A stretch of 10,038 bases of DNA from Brugia malayi (GCF_000002995.4 NW_025062384.1:1-10038), one strand, 5' to 3'. Numbered from the stretch's first letter, positions 1-9,069 are shown. Translations and numbers: made by a program. The notes: generated by a model from the letters alone, not told the origin.

Positions 1-300
1 AATTAATAAAACTTTCAATTAATCATGATTTTAATTCATTTTAGAATTTAAATTAAATTTAAATTTTGAATTTTTAAAATTTGTTATAGTTTTCTTACAT
101 TAGACAAGGAAATTGGTTCTAATTTATTCAATTCTAATTTTAATTAAGTGCCAAAACTACTAAAAAAAGCTTATTTTGAAAATTAATTGACTATGTTACG
201 TGAATTGTTACCAGTGCTGGTCGTATATTGCGTCGTCATTTTATAGTTAAATATTAAAATACGCTTTGTAATAAAGTTTTGCGCATAAATTCATCAGCAA
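1..300 (+). repeat. Satellite unit 1, short class, indel-rich
   Basis: 300 bp. It carries the S-class markers TTGTTATAG and TTTTAGAA. Single-base departures from consensus include an extra T near 129 and another in GAATTGTTACC (about 209), and a lost T in TATAGTTAAAT and in ACGCTTTGTAA. HindIII site AAGCTT at 167-172. Confidence 0.95.
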
Positions 301-604
301 AATTAATAAAACTTTCAATTAATCATGATTTTAATTCAATTTAAGAATTTAAATATTAATTTTGAATTTTTAAATTTTAAAATTTGTTGTAGTTTCTTAC
401 ATTAGACAAGGAAATTGGTTCTAATTTATCAATTCTTAATTTTAATTTAAGTGCCAAAACTACTAAAAAAAGCTTATTTTGAAATTAATTGACTATGTTA
501 CGGTGAATTGTACCAGTTGCTGGTCGTATATTGCGTCGTCATTTTATAGTTTAAATATTAAAATACGCTTTGTAATAAAGTTTTGCGCATAAATTCATCA
601 GCAA
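301..604 (+). repeat. Satellite unit 2, indel-rich
   Basis: 304 bp. The A/T domain is rearranged (TTAAATATTAATTTTGAA) and unlike any other copy. Extra bases interrupt otherwise invariant core words: ACGGTGAA near 501 and CCAGTTGCTGG near 513. TTTAATTTAAGTGCC also has an extra T. HindIII site at 470-475. Confidence 0.95.
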
Positions 605-920
605 AATTAATAAAACTTTCAATTAATCATGATTTTATTCAATTTAAGATTTAAATTAAATTTAAATTTTAATTTTTTTAAAATTATTAATTTTAAAATT
701 TGTTGTAGTTTTCTTACATTAGACAAGGAAATTGGTTTCTAATTTATCAATTCTAATTTTAATTAAGGTGCCAAAACTACTAAAAAAAAGCTTATTTTGA
801 AATTAATTGACTATGTTACGTGAATTGTACCAGTGCTGGTCGTATATTGCGTCGTCATTTTTAGTTTAAATATTAAAATACGCTTTTGTAATTAAGTTTT
901 GCGCATAAATTCATCAGCAA
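605..920 (+). repeat. Satellite unit 3, indel-rich
   Basis: 316 bp. It has an expanded A/T domain with a second AAAATTATTAATTTTAAAA stretch. Core indels include TTGGTTTCTAA, TTAAGGTGCC, an A8 instead of an A7 tract before the HindIII site, and CATTTTTAGTTT in place of CATTTTATAGTTT. Confidence 0.95.
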
Positions 921-1239
921 AATAAACTTTCAATTAATCATGATTTTAATTCAATTTAAGTTTAAATTAAATTTAAATTCAAATTAAGTTTTGAATTTTA
1001 AAAATTTTAAAATTGTTGTAGTTTTCTTACATTAGACAAGACAAGGAAATTGGTTCTAATTTATCAATCTAATTTTTAATTAAGTGCCAAAACTACTAAA
1101 AAAAGCTTATTTTGAAATTAAATTGACTATGTTACGTGAATTGTACCAGTGCTGGTCGTATATATTGCGTCGTCATTTTATAGTTTAAATATTAAAATAC
1201 GCTTTTGTAATTAAGTTTTGCGCATAAATTCATCAGCAA
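921..1239 (+). repeat. Satellite unit 4, long class, indel-rich
   Basis: 319 bp. First copy with the L-class insert (AAATTCAAATTAAGTTTTG). A 5-bp deletion at its left edge turns AATTAATAAAACTTT into AATAAACTTT. It has an ACAAG duplication at 1036-1045 and a TATATATTG expansion near 1160. Confidence 0.95.
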
Positions 1240-1541
1240 AATTAATAAAACTTTCAATTAATCATGATTTTAATTCAATTTAAGAATTTAAATTAAATTT
1301 AAATTTTGAATTTTTTAAAAATTTGTTATAGTTTTCTTACATTAGACAAGGAAATTGGTTCTAATTTATCAATTCTAATTTTAATTAAGTGCCAAAACTA
1401 CTAAAAAAAGCTTATTTTGAAATTAATTGACTATGTTACGTGAATTGTACCAGTGCTGGTCGTATATTGCGTCGTCATTTTATAGTTTAAATATTAAAAT
1501 ACGCTTTTGTAATAAAGTTTTGCGCATTAATTCATCAGCAA
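1240..1541 (+). repeat. Satellite unit 5, short class
   Basis: 302 bp with TTGTTATAG. This is the first copy whose core is nearly clean. Its one visible private change in the core is GCGCATTAATTC in place of GCGCATAAATTC near 1525. Confidence 0.96.
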
Positions 1542-1863
1542 AATTAATAAAACTTTCAATTAATCATGATTTTAATTCAATTTAAGAATTTAAATTAAAT
1601 TTAAATTCAAATTTAAGTTTTGAATTTATTAAAAATATTAAAATTTGTTGTTGTTTTCTTACATTAGACAAGGAAATTGGTTCTAATTTATCAATTTTAA
1701 TTTTAATTAAGTGCCAAAACTACCAAAAAAAGCTTATTTTGAAATTAATTGACTATGTTACGTGAATTGTACCAGTGCTGGTCATATATTGCGTCGTCAT
1801 TTTATAGTTTAAATATTAAAATACGCTTTTGTAATTAAGTTTTGCGCATAAATTCATCAGCAA
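1542..1863 (+). repeat. Satellite unit 6, long class
   Basis: 322 bp with the L insert. Private changes: TTGTTGTTGTTTTC, CTACCAAAAAAAGC, and GGTCATAT in place of GGTCGTAT (a CpG to CpA change). It shares the AATTTTAATTT variant near 1693 with the next unit. Confidence 0.97.
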
Positions 1864-2164
1864 AATTAATAAAACTTTCAATTATTCATGATTTTAATTC
1901 AATTTTAGAATTTAAATTAAATTTAAATTTTGAATTTTTTAAAATTTGTTATAGTTTTCTTACATTAGACAAGGAAATTGGTTCTAATTTATCAATTTTA
2001 ATTTTAATTAAGTGCCAAAACTACTAAAAAAAGCTTATTTTGAAATTAATTGACTATGTTACGTGAATTGTACCAGTGCTGGTCGTATATTGCGTTGTGT
2101 TTTTATAGTTTAAATATTAAAATACGCTTTTGTAATTAAGTTTTACGCATAAATTCATCAGCAA
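1864..2164 (+). repeat. Satellite unit 7, short class, diverged subtype
   Basis: 301 bp. Diagnostic variants: ATTATTCATG (1881-1890), AATTTTAGAA (1901-1910), TTGTTATAG, AATTTTAATTT, GCGTTGTGTTTTT (from about 2092) and TTTTACGCAT (2141-2150). The same set recurs in the unit at 9070. The first two changes remove stop codons and open a spurious reading frame. Confidence 0.97.
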
Positions 2165-2184
2165 AATTAATAAAACTTTCAATT

Positions 2185-2194
2185 AATCATGATT
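2185..2194. other. 10-bp palindrome AATCATGATT, in nearly all units
   Basis: Self-complementary with a TCATGA centre, 21 bases into the unit. It is lost in the two diverged S units (ATTCATGATT at 1864-2164 and 9070-9370). Confidence 0.85.
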
Positions 2195-2208
2195 TTAATT
2201 CAATTTAA

Positions 2209-2231
2209 GAATTTAAATTAAATTTAAATTC
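2209..2231. other. Near-perfect inverted repeat in the A/T domain (all L units)
   Basis: GAATTTAAATT, one central A, then AATTTAAATTC: 11-bp arms with a 1-base centre in the reference copy. M and S units keep a 10-bp-arm version. Units with ACATTT (for example 2487-2796) break it. It could extrude as a cruciform or serve as a dyad binding site, but neither is shown. Confidence 0.85.
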
Positions 2232-2251
2232 AAATTTAAGTTTTGAATTTA
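2225..2251. other. L-specific second inverted repeat created by the 12-bp insert
   Basis: TAAATTCAAA at 2225-2234 pairs with TTTGAATTTA at 2242-2251, giving 10-bp arms and a 7-base spacer. It overlaps the hairpin at 2209-2231, so the two could not form together. Units without the insert lack the left TTCAAA arm. Confidence 0.8.
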
Positions 2252-2255
2252 TTAA

Positions 2256-2269
2256 AAATTTTAAAATTT
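2256..2269. other. 14-bp perfect palindrome AAATTTTAAAATTT
   Basis: A self-complementary word at the end of the A/T domain in L and most M units. The S units that read TTTTTTAAAATTTG have lost 9 bp here, which removes the left half. This site accounts for the 310 versus 301 length difference. Confidence 0.8.
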
Positions 2270-2303
2270 GTTGTAGTTTTCTTACATTAGACAAGGAAAT
2301 TGG

Positions 2304-2326
2304 TTCTAATTTATCAATTCTAATTT
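2304..2326 (+). repeat. Internal direct repeat TTCTAATTT x2 at 14-bp spacing
   Basis: TTCTAATTT at 2304-2312 recurs at 2318-2326 in most units. The second copy becomes TTTTAATTT in the units starting at 1542, 1864, 3739, 8748 and 9070, which makes it a useful lineage marker. Confidence 0.8.
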
Positions 2327-2347
2327 TAATTAAGTGCCAAAACTACT

Positions 2348-2358
2348 AAAAAAAGCTT
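2348..2358. other. A7 tract with HindIII site, once per unit
   Basis: Seven A residues (2348-2354) overlap AAGCTT (2353-2358). The site is present in each of the first 31 units and missing in the 32nd (AAGCTA, 9867-9872). A HindIII digest should give a ladder of about 300-322 bp. A-tracts of this kind are associated with intrinsic DNA bending. Confidence 0.9.
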
Positions 2359-2379
2359 ATTTTGAAATTAATTGACTAT

Positions 2380-2422
2380 GTTACGTGAATTGTACCAGTG
2401 CTGGTCGTATATTGCGTCGTCA
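2380..2422. other. G+C-richer, CpG-containing conserved island of the unit
   Basis: It runs from GTTACGTGAA to GCGTCGTCA and holds four CpGs (ACGTG, TCGTA, GCGTCG) in otherwise about 21% G+C DNA. It includes the dyad ACCAG-TG-CTGGT at 2394-2405 (5-bp arms, 2-base spacer). From 1240 onward the island is almost unchanged, apart from CpG transitions in a few units. It is the best candidate for a sequence-specific protein site. I saw no match to the mammalian CENP-B box. Confidence 0.75.
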
Positions 2423-2486
2423 TTTTATAGTTTAAATATTAAAATACGCTTTTGTAATAAAGTTTTGCGCATAAATTCATCAGCAA

Positions 2487-2796
2487 AATTAATAAAACTT
2501 TCAATTAATCATGATTTTAATTCAATTTAAGAATTTAAATTACATTTAAATTTTGAATTTTTTAAAAATTTTAAAATTTGTTGTAGTTTTCTTACATTAG
2601 ACAAGGAAATTGGTTCTAATTTATCAATTCTAATTTTAATTAAGTGCCAAAACTACTAAAAAAAGCTTATTTTGAAATTAATTGACTATGTTACGTGAAT
2701 TGTACCAGTGCTGGTCGTATATTGCGTCGTCATTTTATAGTTTAAATATTAAAATACGCTTTTGTAATAAAGTTTTGCGCATAAATTCATCAGCAA
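2487..2796 (+). repeat. Satellite unit 9, middle class with ACATTT marker
   Basis: 310 bp. AAATTACATTTAAATTTTG replaces AAATTAAATTT. The marker recurs in the units at 4670, 5611, 7806 and 8438. Confidence 0.97.
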
Positions 2797-3117
2797 AATT
2801 AATAAAACTTTCAATTAATCATGATTTTAATTCAATTTAAGAATTTAAATTAAATTTAAATTCAAATTTAAGTTTTGAATTTATTAAAATATTAAAATTT
2901 GTTGTAGTTTTCTTACATTAGACAAGGAAATTGGTTCTAATTTATCAATTCTAATTTTAATTAAGTGCCAAAACTACTAAAAAAAGCTTATTTTGAAATT
3001 AATTGACTATGTTACGTGAATTGTACCAGTGCTGGTCGTATATTGCGTCGTCATTTTATAGTTTAAATATTAAAATACGCTTTTGTAATAAAGTTTTGCG
3101 CATAAATTCATCAGCAA
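2797..3117 (+). repeat. Satellite unit 10, long class
   Basis: 321 bp. L insert present. One base is missing in TTATTAAAATATTAAAATTTG, a motif close to that in the L unit at 1542. Confidence 0.97.
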
Positions 3118-3427
3118 AATTAATAAAACTTTCAATTAATCATGATTTTAATTCAATTTAAGAATTTAAATTAAATTTAAATTTTGAATTTATTAAAAAT
3201 TTTAAAATTTGTTGTAGTTTTCTTACATTAGACAAGGAAATTGGTTCTAATTTATCAATTCTAATTTTAATTAAGTGCCAAAACTACTAAAAAAAGCTTA
3301 TTTTGAAATTAATTGACTATGTTACGTGAATTGTACCAGTGCTGGTCGTATATTGCGTCGTCATTTTATAGTTTAAATATTAAAATACGCTTTTGTAATA
3401 AAGTTTTGCGCATAAATTCATCAGCAA
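3118..3427 (+). repeat. Satellite unit 11, middle class
   Basis: 310 bp. It combines the M A/T domain with the TTTATTAAAAATTTT end typical of L units, so it may be a mosaic of the two classes. Confidence 0.97.
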
Positions 3428-3738
3428 AATTAATAAAACTTTCAATTAATCATGATTTTAATTCAATTTAAGAATTTAAATTAAAATTTAAGTTTTGAAT
3501 TTATTAAAAATTTTAAAATTTGTTGTAGTTTTCTTACATTAGACAAGGAAATTGGTTCTAATTTATCAATTCTAATTTTAATTAAGTGCCAAAACTACTA
3601 AAAAAAGCTTATTTTGAAATTAATTGACTATGTTACGTGAATTGTACCAGTGCTGGTCGTATATTGCGTCGTCATTTTATAGTTTAAATATTAAAATACG
3701 CTTTTGTAATTAAGTTTTGCGCATAAATTCATCAGCAA
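3428..3738 (+). repeat. Satellite unit 12, L-derived with 11-bp deletion
   Basis: 311 bp. AAATTAAAATTTAAGTTTTG keeps the L-specific AAGTTTTG end but lacks 11 bp of the A/T palindrome. By position it occupies an L slot in the dimer. Confidence 0.95.
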
Positions 3739-4039
3739 AATTAATAAAACTTTCAATTAATCATGATTTTAATTCAATTTAAGAATTTAAATTAAATTTA
3801 AATTTTGAATTTTTTAAAATTTGTTATAGTTTTCTTACATTAGACAAGGAAATTGGTTCTAATTTATCAATTTTAATTTTAATTAAGTGCCAAAACTACT
3901 AAAAAAAGCTTATTTTGAAATTAATTGACTATGTTACGTGAATTGTACCAGTGCTGGTCGTATATTGCGTCGTCATTTTATAGTTTAAATATTAAAATAC
4001 GCTTTTGTAATAAAGTTTTGCGCATAAATTCATCAGCAA
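3739..4039 (+). repeat. Satellite unit 13, short class
   Basis: 301 bp with TTGTTATAG and AATTTTAATTT near 3870, but without the TTATTCATG and TTGTGTTTTT variants of the diverged S subtype. Confidence 0.97.
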
Positions 4040-4361
4040 AATTAATAAAACTTTCAATTAATCATGATTTTAATTCAATTTAAGAATTTAAATTAAATTT
4101 AAATTCAAATTTAAGTTTTGAATTTATTAAAAATTTTAAAATTTGTTGTAGTTTTCTTACATTAGACAAGGAAATTGGTTCTAATTTATCAATTCTAATT
4201 TTAATTAAGTGCCAAAACTACTAAAAAAAGCTTATTTTGAAATTAATTGACTATGTTACGTGAATTGTACCAGTGCTGGTCGTATATTGCGTCGTCATTT
4301 TATAGTTTAAATATTAAAATACGCTTTTGTAATAAAGTTTTGCGCATAAATTCATCAGCAA
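4040..4361 (+). repeat. Satellite unit 14, long class
   Basis: 322 bp. It matches the reference L unit in all class markers, including GTAATAAAG. Confidence 0.97.
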
Positions 4362-4669
4362 AATTAATAAAACTTTCAATTAATCATGATTTTAATTCAA
4401 TTTAAGAATTTAAATTAAATTTAAATTTTGAATTTTTAAAATTTTAAAATTTGTTGTAGTTTTCTTACATTAGACAAGGAAATTGGTTCTAATTTATCAA
4501 TTCTAATTTTAATTAAGTGCCAAAACTACTAAAAAAAGCTTATTTTGAAATTAATTGACTATGTTACGTGAATTGTACCAGTGCTGGTCGTATATTGCGT
4601 CGTCATTTTATAGTTTAAATATTAAAATACGCTTTTGTAATAAAGTTTTGCGCATAAATTCATCAGCAA
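4362..4669 (+). repeat. Satellite unit 15, middle class
   Basis: 308 bp. GAATTTTTAAAATTTTAAAA is two bases shorter than the usual M domain. Confidence 0.97.
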
Positions 4670-4979
4670 AATTAATAAAACTTTCAATTAATCATGATTT
4701 TAATTCAATTTAAGAATTTAAATTACATTTAAGTTTTGAATTTATTAAAAATTTTAAAATTTGTTGTAGTTTTCTTACATTAGACAAGGAAATTGGTTCT
4801 AATTTATCAATTCTAATTTTAATTAAGTGCCAAAACTACTAAAAAAAGCTTATTTTGAAATTAATTGACTATGTTACGTGAATTGTACCAGTGCTGGTCG
4901 TATATTGCGTCGTCATTTTATAGTTTAAATATTAAAATACGCTTTTGTAATAAAGTTTTGCGCATAAATTCATCAGCAA
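4670..4979 (+). repeat. Satellite unit 16, ACATTT marker with L-type end
   Basis: 310 bp. ACATTTAAGTTTTGAATTTATT joins the ACATTT marker to the L-specific AAGTTTTG end, so it is probably an L-derived deletion or a mosaic. It occupies an L slot. Confidence 0.95.
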
Positions 4980-5288
4980 AATTAATAAAACTTTCAATTA
5001 ATCATGATTTTAATTCAATTTAAGAATTTAAATTAAATTTAAATTTTGAATTTTTAAAAATTTTAAAATTTGTTGTAGTTTTCTTACATTAGACAAGGAA
5101 ATTGGTTCTAATTTATCAATTCTAATTTTAATTAAGTGCCAAAACTACTAAAAAAAGCTTATTTTGAAATTAATTGACTATGTTACGTGAATTGTACCAG
5201 TGCTGGTCGTATATTGCGTCGTCATTTTATAGTTTAAATATTAAAATACGCTTTTGTAATTAAGTTTTGCGCATAAATTCATCAGCAA
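4980..5288 (+). repeat. Satellite unit 17, middle class
   Basis: 309 bp. TTTTGAATTTTTAAAAATTTT; ends with GTAATTAAG. Confidence 0.97.
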
Positions 5289-5610
5289 AATTAATAAAAC
5301 TTTCAATTAATCATGATTTTAATTCAATTTAAGAATTTAAATTAAATTTAAATTCAAATTTAAGTTTTGAATTTATTAAAAATTTTAAAATTTGTTGTAG
5401 TTTTCTTACATTAGACAAGGAAATTGGTTCTAATTTATCAATTCTAATTTTAATTAAGTGCCAAAACTACTAAAAAAAGCTTATTTTGAAATTAATTGAC
5501 TATGTTACGTGAATTGTACCAGTGCTGGTCGTATATTGCGTCGTCATTTTATAGTTTAAATATTAAAATACGCTTTTGTAATAAAGTTTTGCGCATAAAT
5601 TCATCAGCAA
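5289..5610 (+). repeat. Satellite unit 18, long class
   Basis: 322 bp with the standard L insert and GTAATAAAG. First member of an L-M-L-S block that is repeated at 8116. Confidence 0.97.
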
Positions 5611-5920
5611 AATTAATAAAACTTTCAATTAATCATGATTTTATTTCAATTTAAGAATTTAAATTACATTTAAATTTTGAATTTATTAAAAATTTTAAAA
5701 TTTGTTGTAGTTTTCTTACATTAGACAAGGAAATTGGTTCTAATTTATCAATTCTAATTTTAATTAAGTGCCAAAACTACTAAAAAAAGCTTATTTTGAA
5801 ATTAATTGACTATGTTACGTGAATTGTACCAGTGCTGGTCGTATATTGCGTCGTCATTTTATAGTTTAAATATTAAAATACGCTTTTGTAATTAAGTTTT
5901 GCGCATAAATTCATCAGCAA
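5611..5920 (+). repeat. Satellite unit 19, middle class with TTATTTC and ACATTT markers
   Basis: 310 bp. TTTTATTTCAATT near 5639 plus ACATTT. The marker pair is shared only with the unit at 8438. Ends with GTAATTAAG. Confidence 0.97.
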
Positions 5921-6242
5921 AATTAATAAAACTTTCAATTAATCATGATTTTAATTCAATTTAAGAATTTAAATTAAATTTAAATTCAAATTTAAGTTTT
6001 GAATTTATTAAAAATTTTAAAATTTGTTGTAGTTTTCTTACATTAGACAAGGAAATTGGTTCTAATTTATCAATTCTAATTTTAATTAAGTGCCAAAACT
6101 ACTAAAAAAAGCTTATTTTGAAATTAATTGACTATGTTACGTGAATTGTACCAGTGCTGGTCGTATATTGCGTCGTCATTTTATAGTTTAAATATTAAAA
6201 TACGCTTTTGTAATTAAGTTTTGCGCATAAATTCATCAGCAA
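5921..6242 (+). repeat. Satellite unit 20, long class
   Basis: 322 bp. L insert, but GTAATTAAG where most L units in this part of the array have GTAATAAAG. Confidence 0.97.
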
Positions 6243-6548
6243 AATTAATAAAACTTTCAATTAATCATGATTTTAATTCAATTTAAGAATTTAAATTAAA
6301 TTTAAATTTTGAATTTTTAATTTTAAAATTTGTTATAGTTTTCTTACATTAGACAAGGAAATTGGTTCTAATTTATCAATTCTAATTTTAATTAAGTGCC
6401 AAAACTACTAAAAAAAGCTTATTTTGAAATTAATTGACTATGTTACGTGAATTGTACCAGTGCTGGTCGTATATTGCGTCGTCATTTTATAGTTTAAATA
6501 TTAAAATACGCTTTTGTAATAAAGTTTTGCGCATAAATTCATCAGCAA
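6243..6548 (+). repeat. Satellite unit 21, short class variant
   Basis: 306 bp. GAATTTTTAATTTTAAAA followed by TTGTTATAG, a deletion endpoint different from that of the 301-bp units. Confidence 0.97.
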
Positions 6549-6870
6549 AATTAATAAAACTTTCAATTAATCATGATTTTAATTCAATTTAAGAATTTAA
6601 ATTAAATTTAAATTCAAATTTAAGTTTTGAATTTATTAAAAATTTTAAAATTTGTTGTAGTTTTCTTACATTAGACAAGGAAATTGGTTCTAATTTATCA
6701 ATTCTAATTTTAATTAAGTGCCAAAACTACTAAAAAAAGCTTATTTTGAAATTAATTGACTATGTTACGTGAATTGTACCAGTGCTGGTCGTATATTGCG
6801 TCGTCATTTTATAGTTTAAATATTAAAATACGCTTTTGTAATAAAGTTTTGCGCATAAATTCATCAGCAA
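6549..6870 (+). repeat. Satellite unit 22, long class
   Basis: 322 bp. Last L unit of the first alternation phase; the next L unit starts five units later, at 8116. Confidence 0.97.
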
Positions 6871-7180
6871 AATTAATAAAACTTTCAATTAATCATGATT
6901 TTAATTCAATTTAAGAATTTAAATTAAATTTAAATTTTTTGAATTTTTAAAATTTTAAAATTTGTTATAGTTTTCTTACATTAGACAAGGAAATTGGTTC
7001 TAATTTATCAATTCTAATTTTAATTAAGTGCCAAAACTACTAAAAAAAGCTTATTTTGAAATTAATTGACTATGTTACGTGAATTGTACCAGTGCTGGTC
7101 GTATATTGCGTCGTCATTTTATAGTTTAAATATTAAAATACGCTTTTGTAATAAAGTTTTGCGCATAAATTCATCAGCAA
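6871..7180 (+). repeat. Satellite unit 23, GTTATAG with T-tract expansion
   Basis: 310 bp. AAATTTTTTGAA carries two extra T residues. It has the S marker TTGTTATAG but M length, so length alone does not define the lineage. Confidence 0.96.
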
Positions 7181-7494
7181 AATTAATAAAACTTTCAATT
7201 AATCATGATTTTAATTCAATTTAAGAATTTAAATTAAATTAAATTTAAATTTTGAATTTTTTAAAATTTTAAAATTTGTTGTAGTTTTCTTACATTAGAC
7301 AAGGAAATTGGTTCTAATTTATCAATTCTAATTTTAATTAAGTGCCAAAACTACTAAAAAAAGCTTATTTTGAAATTAATTGACTATGTTACGTGAATTG
7401 TACCAGTGCTGGTCGTATATTGCGTCGTCATTTTATAGTTTAAATATTAAAATACGCTTTTGTAATTAAGTTTTGCGCATAAATTCATCAGCAA
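7181..7494 (+). repeat. Satellite unit 24, middle class with 4-bp expansion
   Basis: 314 bp. An extra TAAA in TTAAATTAAATTAAATTT suggests replication slippage. It sits in the run of four non-L units. Confidence 0.97.
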
Positions 7495-7805
7495 AATTAA
7501 TAAAACTTTCAATTAATCATGATTTTAATTCAATTTAAGAATTTAAATTAAATTTAAATTTAATTTAAATTTTTAAAATTTAAAATTTGTTGTAGTTTTC
7601 TTACATTAGACAAGGAAATTGGTTCTAATTTATCAATTCTAATTTTAATTAAGTGCCAAAACTACTAAAAAAAGCTTATTTTGAAATTAATTGACTATGT
7701 TACGTGAATTGTACCAGTGCTGGTCGTATATTGCGTCGTCATTTTATAGTTTAAATATTAAAATACGCTTTTGTAATTAAGTTTTGCGCATAAATTCATC
7801 AGCAA
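7495..7805 (+). repeat. Satellite unit 25, private A/T domain
   Basis: 311 bp. AAATTTAATTTAAATTTTT replaces the usual AAATTTTGAATTT, and the G of TTTTGAA is lost. The core is standard. Confidence 0.96.
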
Positions 7806-8115
7806 AATTAATAAAACTTTCAATTAATCATGATTTTAATTCAATTTAAGAATTTAAATTACATTTAAATTTTGAATTTATTAAAAATTTTAAAATTTGT
7901 TGTAGTTTTCTTACATTAGACAAGGAAATTGGTTCTAATTTATCAATTCTAATTTTAATTAAGTGCCAAAACTACTAAAAAAAGCTTATTTTGAAATTAA
8001 TTGACTATGTTACGTGAATTGTACCAGTGCTGGTCGTATATTGCGTCGTCATTTTATAGTTTAAATATTAAAATACGCTTTTGTAATTAAGTTTTGCGCA
8101 TAAATTCATCAGCAA
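7806..8115 (+). repeat. Satellite unit 26, ACATTT marker
   Basis: 310 bp. ACATTTAAATTTTGAATTTATT, followed by a normal core ending in GTAATTAAG. Last of the four non-L units. Confidence 0.97.
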
Positions 8116-8437
8116 AATTAATAAAACTTTCAATTAATCATGATTTTAATTCAATTTAAGAATTTAAATTAAATTTAAATTCAAATTTAAGTTTTGAATT
8201 TTTTAAAAATTTTAAAATTTGTTGTAGTTTTCTTACATTAGACAAGGAAATTGGTTCTAATTTATCAATTCTAATTTTAATTAAGTGCCAAAACTACTAA
8301 AAAAAGCTTATTTTGAAATTAATTGACTATGTTACGTGAATTGTACCAGTGCTGGTCGTATATTGCGTCGTCATTTTATAGTTTAAATATTAAAATACGC
8401 TTTTGTAATAAAGTTTTGCGCATAAATTCATCAGCAA
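8116..8437 (+). repeat. Satellite unit 27, long class
   Basis: 322 bp. L insert followed by GAATTTTTTAAAAATTTT in place of the usual GAATTTATTAAAAATTTT. It starts the second alternation phase. Confidence 0.97.
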
Positions 8438-8747
8438 AATTAATAAAACTTTCAATTAATCATGATTTTATTTCAATTTAAGAATTTAAATTACATTTAA
8501 ATTTTGAATTTTTTAAAAATTTTAAAATTTGTTGTAGTTTTCTTACATTAGACAAGGAAATTGGTTCTAATTTATCAATTCTAATTTTAATTAAGTGCCA
8601 AAACTACTAAAAAAAGCTTATTTTGAAATTAATTGACTATGTTACGTGAATTGTACCAGTGCTGGTCGTATATTGCGTTGTGTTTTTATAGTTTAAATAT
8701 TAAAATACGCTTTTGTAATTAAGTTTTACGCATAAATTCATCAGCAA
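8438..8747 (+). repeat. Satellite unit 28, apparent recombinant
   Basis: 310 bp. Its left part has the TTATTTC and ACATTT markers of unit 5611-5920. Its right part has GCGTTGTGTTTTT (8675-8687) and TTTTACGCAT of the diverged S subtype. It reads as an exchange or conversion product with the switch between about 8515 and 8675. Confidence 0.93.
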
Positions 8748-9069
8748 AATTAATAAAACTTTCAATTAATCATGATTTTAATTCAATTTAAGAATTTAAA
8801 TTAAATTTAAATTCAAATTTAAGTTTTGAATTTATTAAAAATTTTAAAATTTGTTGTAGTTTTCTTACATTAGACAAGGAAATTGGTTCTAATTTATCAA
8901 TTTTAATTTTAATTAAGTGCCAAAACTACTAAAAAAAGCTTATTTTGAAATTAATTGACTATGTTACGTGAATTGTACCAGTGCTGGTCGTATATTGCGT
9001 CGTCATTTTATAGTTTAAATATTAAAATACGCTTTTGTAATAAAGTTTTGCGCATAAATTCATCAGCAA
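8748..9069 (+). repeat. Satellite unit 29, long class
   Basis: 322 bp. L insert plus AATTTTAATTT near 8900, the variant shared with the L unit at 1542. It precedes a diverged S unit, as 1542 does. Confidence 0.97.

Larger units (their letters stand above)
2165..2486 (+). repeat. Satellite unit 8, long class (reference copy)
   Basis: 322 bp and a good representative of the L class, used here for sub-feature coordinates. A/T domain about 2201-2270; near-invariant core 2271-2486; 68 G or C bases. It ends with GTAATAAAG and TTTGCGCAT. Confidence 0.97.

Noticed and set aside
1842..2027. 61-codon open frame starting at a TTG
   Set aside because: It lies entirely within repeat units. It stays open only because the diverged S unit has TTTTAGAA where other units have a TAA stop. 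There is no homologous domain, no upstream signal and no conservation of the frame between units.
2380..2422. CENP-B box or tRNA-type Pol III promoter in the core
   Set aside because: No match to the mammalian CENP-B box pattern, and GGTTCTAATT is too far from a B-box consensus, with no A box at proper spacing.
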